A DNA stretch of 10,529 nt from CAXXOK01 sp035353235. Lineage in GTDB: Bacteria > Bacillota > Clostridia > Christensenellales > Aristaeellaceae. Below, in pieces: positions 6,526-10,529 of the stretch (its first letter is position 1; each line of letters starts with the position of its first letter). A program made the translations under genes and the position numbers. Below the pieces are notes generated by a model. The model was given only the letters and a program-made list of their open reading frames with translations. It did no database searches and was not told where the DNA came from. The DNA is taken from assembly GCA_035353235.1 (NCBI GenBank), contig DAOPZG010000091.1:1-10529 (forward strand), given 5' to 3'.

Positions 6526-8448
6526 CTATTTCGTCTGTTCCCAGTCCTCTTTCTCCCGTACGATCTTCACATCCGGGTCATACCGCTTGCTCAGGATTCG
6601 GGTGGCTTTACGATTTTCCACGGTATCGAACAGAATGGAAAAATCATAATCCGGCGGGTACAGTTCCGCTGCCGCAACGCGCAGTTGCAGGCGGGTATGC
6701 TTCACCTTCCGCTTTTCTCCCTTCACCTGCACCACCACATCGCCGTTTTCGTCGGCAGGGCGATAGACGATCCCGCCTTCTTTTTCCGGCAACACCACCA
6801 CGCTGTCCCCCAGATGGAATTTCTGGGCGGGGTCATTCTCCGGCCTGCGTTCCACCATCCGTTGCAGGCGGCTGGGCGGAACCTTCATTGTTGAGCGCGC
6901 TTCCTCCGCCGTAAGGGGCGTGCCGTATACCTCGTGCCCGGCGCGCGCCAGCAGGTGCGGCGGCATCCCCAGCCGTTCCGCAATCTGCAGGGCGCAACTT
7001 TCGCCGCTCTTTCCCATTTCCAGCCGGTACTGGGGTGCAAGGGTCGCCTGATCGAACGCCATGCGGGCGCTCATCACGGTATCTGTTTTTTCAGCATAGG
7101 TTTTCACCTGCGGGTAATGCGTCGTCACCAGGAACAGGCATTCCCTGCGGCGCAGCTCCTCCAGCACCGCAACGGCAATCCCCATGCCTTCGGCGGGGTC
7201 GGTGCCGCTGCCCAGTTCGTCCAGCAGCACAAGGCTGTCCTTGCTGGCGTGGTTCAGGATGTGAATTACATTGGTGATATGCCCCGAAAAGGTAGACAGG
7301 TTTTGGGCGATATTCTGGCTGTCGCCGATATCGCACCAATAGGCGTCAAACAGGGCGAGGATACTTCCCTCACCACAGGGTACATGCAGGCCGCACTGAG
7401 CCATCAGGCACAGCAGCCCGACCGTTTTCAGCGCCACGGTTTTCCCGCCGGTATTAGGCCCCGTCACCACCACGCCCCTGGTGCCCGGTTCCATCACGAA
7501 GTCCAGCGGCACGCAGCGTTCCGGGTCCAGCAGGGGATGCCGGCCCCGGCGGATCGTCATTCTGCGCTCGCCGCACATCTGCACGGCATTGGCTTTCATC
7601 GCCGCGCTCAATTTGGCTTTGGCGAACAGAAAGTCCAGCGCCACCGCCGTTTTCTGGTTCCGGCGGATCCGGTCCGCATGTTCCGCCACCAGGCTGCTCA
7701 GCGTGTACAGAATGCGCCGCGTTTCGGCATCCTCCGCAGTTTCCAGCTGCGCCATCTCCTCCTGAAGCGTCGCAATTGCTCTTGGCTCCATAAACAGGGT
7801 CGCGCCCGTCGCGGATGTGTCGATCACCGCGCCGTCGAACTGTTTCTGGTACTGGCGAAGCACCGGCAGCACATAGTGGCCGCCACGTCGGGTAACGTAT
7901 CCGTCCGCGAGCATCTGCCTGCGGCTTTGCAGAATCTGGTTCAGTTTTTCCTTGATTTTGTTTTCGTGCAGGGCGATCTTCCGGCGCAGGTCGCGAAGCA
8001 TCGGGCTGGCCTCGTCGCGCACGCGGTCAATCTCCACGCAGCGTTCAATCTCCGCCTGTAAATCGTCCAGGTTTTCAAGCCCGTGGGCATAGCTGGCAAT
8101 CTCCGGGTGTTCGCCCGCCCCGCGCATCAGGTATGCGACGATCCGCCGGCAGGACATGGCAAACAACGCCACCCCCGCCAGCTGCTCCGGTGTAAGCATC
8201 GCGCCGATCTCGCTTTGCGTAATGGTTTCGCTCATCCCGTCCATCACCGCCAGCGGCGGCGCACCACACGCGTCCAGCATGTTTCTGGCGGCCGTCGTTT
8301 CCGCCATCCGGCTTTGACATACCGCCTCCACGGTGATCGGGGCCAGCGCGTCGATTTGATTCTTCGCCGCCTGCGTAACGGCACATTCCTTCAGTTTTTC
8401 CAATATTGCCGGAAACTCCAGCATGATCCAATTCCGATCCAAGTTCAT
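6526..8448 (-). CDS. mutS2: MutS2-type ATPase lacking the Smr domain
   Basis: The product is 640 residues, against about 780-790 for standard MutS2. The N terminus (LEFPAILEKLKECAV) and the HENKIKEKL/TRRGGHYVLPV/TSATGATLFMEP region match the MutS2 core. The ATPase has Walker A GPNTGGKT (330-337), LSTFSGH (384-390), Walker B LVLLDELGSGTDP (406-418) and TTHY (442-445). After about residue 510 the long coiled connector is nearly absent. A KOW-like segment follows (about 546-590) and the chain ends at EQTK without any Smr domain, and the DNA after the stop is too short to hide one. MutS2 suppresses recombination in some bacteria and splits collided ribosomes in Bacillus subtilis. This form keeps the ATP-driven core but not the nuclease-type domain. 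AGGAG lies only 2 nt before the ATG at 8448; a TTG two codons later has 8-nt spacing, so the exact start is uncertain by two residues. The leader may be regulated (see 8497-8671). Confidence 0.9.
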   Translation of the reverse strand: MNLDRNWIMLEFPAILEKLKECAVTQAAKNQIDALAPITVEAVCQSRMAETTAARNMLDACGAPPLAVMDGMSETITQSEIGAMLTPEQLAGVALFAMSCRRIVAYLMRGAGEHPEIASYAHGLENLDDLQAEIERCVEIDRVRDEASPMLRDLRRKIALHENKIKEKLNQILQSRRQMLADGYVTRRGGHYVLPVLRQYQKQFDGAVIDTSATGATLFMEPRAIATLQEEMAQLETAEDAETRRILYTLSSLVAEHADRIRRNQKTAVALDFLFAKAKLSAAMKANAVQMCGERRMTIRRGRHPLLDPERCVPLDFVMEPGTRGVVVTGPNTGGKTVALKTVGLLCLMAQCGLHVPCGEGSILALFDAYWCDIGDSQNIAQNLSTFSGHITNVIHILNHASKDSLVLLDELGSGTDPAEGMGIAVAVLEELRRRECLFLVTTHYPQVKTYAEKTDTVMSARMAFDQATLAPQYRLEMGKSGESCALQIAERLGMPPHLLARAGHEVYGTPLTAEEARSTMKVPPSRLQRMVERRPENDPAQKFHLGDSVVVLPEKEGGIVYRPADENGDVVVQVKGEKRKVKHTRLQLRVAAAELYPPDYDFSILFDTVENRKATRILSKRYDPDVKIVREKEDWEQTK

Positions 8449-8496
8449 CTCTCCTCATGATTGAATACGCATGAGCGAGACAGGGGTTTTCCATAC

Positions 8497-8526
8497 AAAA
8501 CAAAAAACATAGCGATATCACTATGT
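8497..8526 (-). terminator. Intrinsic terminator within the mutS2 leader
   Basis: On the minus strand ACATAG (8526-8521) pairs with CTATGT (8512-8507), extended inward through a U-G wobble and GA/TC pairs, followed by TTTTT-G-TTTT (8506-8497). It lies between the promoter and the mutS2 start, 48 nt upstream of the start codon, so it would cut most transcripts short unless prevented. Confidence 0.7.
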
Positions 8527-8671
8527 CTGCGGTCTTCTCCGGCGGGAGTGCGCAGTCACAGTTCTGTATGAAGCATGCCCAAACACAGGCGATCATGCGG
8601 TCACCGATTGTGTTTCAAAGCACGTACCCCTTTACAGAACCGATAACAAACACACACCTCCAATAAGAACT
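8497..8671 (-). ncRNA. Candidate structured leader or small RNA upstream of mutS2
   Basis: The predicted transcript from the 8678-8707 promoter to a U tract is about 175 nt. An 8-bp perfect stem (8633-8640 with 8561-8568) closes a 64-nt region. Inside it a 5-bp hairpin (8594-8598 with 8573-8577) has AAACACA (plus strand, 8581-8587) in its loop, which is complementary to 8609-8615 and would make a pseudoknot. A second hairpin follows (8527-8531 with 8551-8555, inner 8537-8540 with 8545-8548), then an intrinsic terminator. Two strands have rival partners: 8558-8565 can also pair with 8666-8673 at the 5' end, and 8609-8615 with 8648-8654. Such layouts occur in riboswitches and attenuators. I could not match it to T-box, 6S, SRP, ZTP or other classes I know. 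No convincing leader peptide is seen. Confidence 0.45.
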
Positions 8672-8677
8672 GTACTG

Positions 8678-8707
8678 ATTATAAATCGGTTGCCCCGGCG
8701 CTGTCAA
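8678..8707 (-). promoter_or_regulatory. Sigma-A promoter reading toward mutS2
   Basis: On the minus strand perfect TTGACA (8707-8702) and perfect TATAAT (8683-8678) are separated by 18 bp. The start would be near 8671, leaving a leader of about 220 nt before mutS2. The full consensus suggests a strong promoter, in line with downstream attenuation or a highly made small RNA. Confidence 0.8.
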
Positions 8708-8735
8708 CCCTGTGGCTCACACCCGGCAGGCGCCG
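8696..8735. repeat. GC-rich inverted repeat spanning the -35 of the mutS2 leader promoter
   Basis: CGGCGC (8696-8701) and GCGCCG (8730-8735) form a 6-bp perfect inverted repeat. The 28-bp interval between them contains the TTGACA box. A regulator bound to both arms could cover the promoter, but in a GC-rich region this may be chance. Confidence 0.25.
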
Positions 8736-8790
8736 CATCCGCCCCGGACGAAGCTCACGGAAACCTCACCCATTTCTAATCTTTACACGC

Positions 8791-8819
8791 TTGACGGTTG
8801 GCATCGTTTTTTCCATAAT
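8791..8819 (+). promoter_or_regulatory. Sigma-A promoter of the radical SAM gene
   Basis: TTGACG (8791-8796), a 17-bp spacer and CATAAT (8814-8819; TAATAT one register later) predict a start near 8826 and a leader of about 50 nt. AAAGGA at 8864-8869 lies 8 nt before the ATG at 8878. It is divergent from the mutS2 leader promoter, about 85 bp away. Confidence 0.7.
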
Positions 8820-8877
8820 ATCGTCGTAACGAAGAAAAGAAACAGCCCGTCCGACAGGCGGGGAAAGGAATCGTCTC

Positions 8878-9966
8878 ATGGAAGAAACTTTCGACCTGAC
8901 CACATACCTGAATAAAGGTTCGGAAAGCCTGATCGCCGACATTTTGCGTTCCACGCTTCGCAACCCCAAAGAAACCCTGTTCCTGCAGCGTTATCATTCC
9001 TGTCAGCCCGGGATGGAAGCGCGCCGGATGGCTCACGAAGCCGAAGGGTTGCATATTCCTCTGTTCCTCATCGCCAGCATTACCAGCGCCTGCAACCTTT
9101 ATTGCAAGGGCTGTTATGCGCGTGCCAACGGGCAGTGCGGCCAGCAGAAAGGCACGCCCCTCAGCCGTCAGGAATGGTCCGGCGTATTTTCTCAAGCCGA
9201 AGCGGCCGGCATCTCCTTTATCCTGCTGGCTGGAGGCGAACCCTTCCTGCGGATGGACGTGCTGGAAGCCGCCGCGGAAAAGGAGGGCATTATTTTCCCC
9301 ATTTTCACCAACGGCACAGTAATTGGCCCGGATGCGTTACAACTGCTGGACCGTCACCGCAACCTCGTTCCCGTGGTCAGTCTGGAGGGCGGGAAAGAAG
9401 CGACGGACAACCGTCGCGGCGAAGGCGCTTATCAGGTGATCCGCCAGACATTTGACCACCTGTCGGCACGCAAGCTGTTGTTTGGCACTTCCATCACCGT
9501 TACCACGCAGAACATGGAAGAAGTGACCGATCCTACTTTTGTCCGGGATTTGTACGATCAGGGCTGCCGGTTGCTGTTCTATATCGAATATGTTCCCGTA
9601 GCCCCTGGCACGGAGGCCCTCGCGCCGGACGACGCGGCTCGCGCCCGGATGGAACAGGCGCTGGCCGCGCTGCGCGCGCAGTTCCCCGGTATGGTGTTTT
9701 TAGCTTTCCCCGGAGACGAAAAATATATGGGCGGCTGCCTTGCGGCCGGAAGAGGCTTTTTCCACATTAACGCCACAGGCGGCGCGGAACCCTGCCCCTT
9801 CTCCCCCTATACCGACGGAAACGTACGCGATCATACGCTGCTGGAAGTGCTGCAATCACCGTTTTTCCGTAAAGTTCGGGCGCTCAACGAACAGGAAAGC
9901 ACCCACGCCGGTGGCTGTGCTCTGTTCGCACAGGAGGCGCAGGTGCGCAGTCTGCTTTTTCCCTGA
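8878..9966 (+). CDS. Radical SAM enzyme with short Twitch-like C-terminal cysteine set
   Basis: The product is 362 residues. The N-terminal region of about 60 residues is followed by the radical SAM core with ITSACNLYCKGCYARAN, in which Cys72, Cys76 and Cys79 bind the [4Fe-4S] cluster that splits SAM. GGEP (119-122) is the SAM-binding motif, and FTNGT, VSLEGG and TVTTQN mark the later strands of the barrel. The C-terminal part has Cys287, a GGAEPCPF motif with Cys306, and GGC at Cys347. The Cys-x13-Gly-x4-Cys spacing fits a Twitch/SPASM domain, but there are too few cysteines for a full seven-Cys SPASM, so at most one auxiliary cluster is expected. The substrate is unknown: no precursor peptide, cofactor or transporter gene is adjacent. 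It has its own promoter and ends 7 bp from the convergent glycosidase gene. Confidence 0.88.
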   Translation: MEETFDLTTYLNKGSESLIADILRSTLRNPKETLFLQRYHSCQPGMEARRMAHEAEGLHIPLFLIASITSACNLYCKGCYARANGQCGQQKGTPLSRQEWSGVFSQAEAAGISFILLAGGEPFLRMDVLEAAAEKEGIIFPIFTNGTVIGPDALQLLDRHRNLVPVVSLEGGKEATDNRRGEGAYQVIRQTFDHLSARKLLFGTSITVTTQNMEEVTDPTFVRDLYDQGCRLLFYIEYVPVAPGTEALAPDDAARARMEQALAALRAQFPGMVFLAFPGDEKYMGGCLAAGRGFFHINATGGAEPCPFSPYTDGNVRDHTLLEVLQSPFFRKVRALNEQESTHAGGCALFAQEAQVRSLLFP

Positions 9967-9973
9967 TCTCCGC

Positions 9974-10529
9974 TCAGAAACACAGGATGTCGGTCACGGT
10001 ACGCTCCACTCCGCCGCTGGGTTTGTTGAGGATCCGCCCCTGAAACCACATCTCGGTGGAACCGCCGCCATCCAGATTCATAGCGGTCTCCGCGCCGTAC
10101 TGTATAAACAGTTGTTGCAGATCCGACAGGGTAATCCCTTCGGAGTAACCTTCCTGCCGCCCGTCCACCACGAGGATCACATAATGCAGCGGCCCGATTT
10201 GCCCGATTGCCGTACGCGGTTCCAGCCGGGTCGACCGGGTGGAAATCAGGTCAAACGCCGGGTTGAACTCCGCCGCTTCCCCGTTTCGTATCAGTTCGGG
10301 CCCAAATTCGAAGCTCTGCCACACACCCGCGTCGATCAGCTGTTTGCCCAGCGCGGCGGAATCCTCGCCTTTCCGGTCGGTTTTCACGGACATATCCCCG
10401 TTCGCGTCCACCGTCAGCAGGTTGCGCGTCGTGGTTTGAGTGCGCAGCAACTGTCCGTTTCGGATAATAATCCCATGATCGTGTGTGCCGCAATCGTCCC
10501 CGTTGATGGCCAGCACCGCGCCCGCCGTC
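9974..10529 (-). CDS. Phosphodiester glycosidase (NAGPA) domain protein, N-terminus beyond the window
   Basis: The reading frame stays open to the right edge (upstream residues TAGAV precede LAINGDDCG), so the 5' part is missing and the GTG at 10516 is not the start. The visible 185 residues match the NAGPA/phosphodiester glycosidase domain: AINGDDCGTHDHGIIIRNG near the start, RTAIGQ, VVDGRQEGYSEGITLSDL, NLDGGGSTEMWF and a terminal PSGGVERTVTDIL. Members cleave sugar-1-phosphodiester bonds. In Gram-positive bacteria they are usually exported and act on cell-wall or capsule polymers, and a signal peptide or membrane anchor would lie in the missing part. The C terminus is complete, ending right after the domain. 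The substrate cannot be told from here. Confidence 0.9.
   Translation of the reverse strand, partial: TAGAVLAINGDDCGTHDHGIIIRNGQLLRTQTTTRNLLTVDANGDMSVKTDRKGEDSAALGKQLIDAGVWQSFEFGPELIRNGEAAEFNPAFDLISTRSTRLEPRTAIGQIGPLHYVILVVDGRQEGYSEGITLSDLQQLFIQYGAETAMNLDGGGSTEMWFQGRILNKPSGGVERTVTDILCF

Noticed and set aside
6934..8061. Long plus-strand frame (375 codons) opposite mutS2
   Set aside because: It is antisense to a clear MutS2 coding sequence; its His/Gln/Arg-rich content is typical of a shadow of a GC-rich gene.
8075..8596. Minus-strand frame covering the mutS2 leader and its 5' end
   Set aside because: It is out of frame with mutS2, crosses the leader terminator and shows no family features.
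8596..8625. T-box-like string in the mutS2 leader (GGTGACCGC on the minus strand)
   Set aside because: It lacks two central bases of the T-box motif and the matching antiterminator-terminator overlap.
8624..8660. Possible leader peptide after GGAGG on the minus strand (GTG start, about 12 codons)
   Set aside because: Spacing of 3 nt is too short and no run of regulatory codons is present.
8497..8671. 6S RNA as an identity for the leader transcript
   Set aside because: Length is close, but the 5' end does not pair with the 3' end and no long central-bubble hairpin forms.
3431..10217. GCCGTACGCGG seen three times (near 3431, 5504 and 10207)
   Set aside because: All lie inside coding sequence, mostly at Ala-Val-Arg codons; this is explained by codon choice, not a repeat element.

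Overview
The window looks like a chromosomal segment of a Gram-positive, Clostridia-type Firmicute of fairly high GC. This rests on gene content (a DhaL/FakA-like and DegV fusion, a MutS2-type ATPase, a FliB-type Cys-cluster protein, a clostridial-style radical SAM enzyme), on strong GGAGG ribosome sites and on consensus sigma-A promoters. No taxonomic search was possible, so genus and species stay open. No tRNA, rRNA, CRISPR, IS element or phage gene is visible.

Left part (1-1785): a polytopic membrane protein resembling GT-C glycosyltransferases, visibly more AT-rich than everything after it and probably the edge of a surface-glycan locus. Positions 1786-1985 hold a 14-bp perfect palindrome followed by an extended -10 promoter. 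This drives a tight operon (1986-4992) made of a FakA-like kinase fused to a DegV/FakB-like fatty-acid-binding domain, a DUF1295 membrane protein (steroid 5-alpha-reductase/ICMT-like) and a DUF2177 membrane protein. The operon ends in a strong intrinsic terminator. Together these point to membrane lipid or fatty-acid handling: kinase plus acyl carrier in one chain, with two small membrane proteins.

Middle (5171-6337): a FliB-type (flagellin lysine N-methylase family) Cys-rich protein with its own sigma-A promoter, with no flagellar gene next to it. It converges on mutS2 (6526-8448, minus strand), a MutS2 that keeps the ATPase core and a KOW-like segment but lacks the Smr nuclease domain and most of the coiled connector.

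The mutS2-radical SAM divergent region (8449-8877) is the most intriguing non-coding stretch. A near-perfect minus-strand promoter (TTGACA-18-TATAAT) lies about 220 nt upstream of mutS2. The transcribed leader contains an 8-bp closing stem around a possible pseudoknot, a second hairpin, and an intrinsic terminator with a U tract before the gene. This layout fits an attenuator or riboswitch-like leader, or a separate small RNA. On the plus strand a TTGACG-17-CATAAT promoter serves a radical SAM enzyme (8878-9966) with a short Twitch-like C-terminal Cys set and unknown substrate. It converges, with a 7-bp gap, on a phosphodiester glycosidase (NAGPA) domain protein that runs off the right edge.
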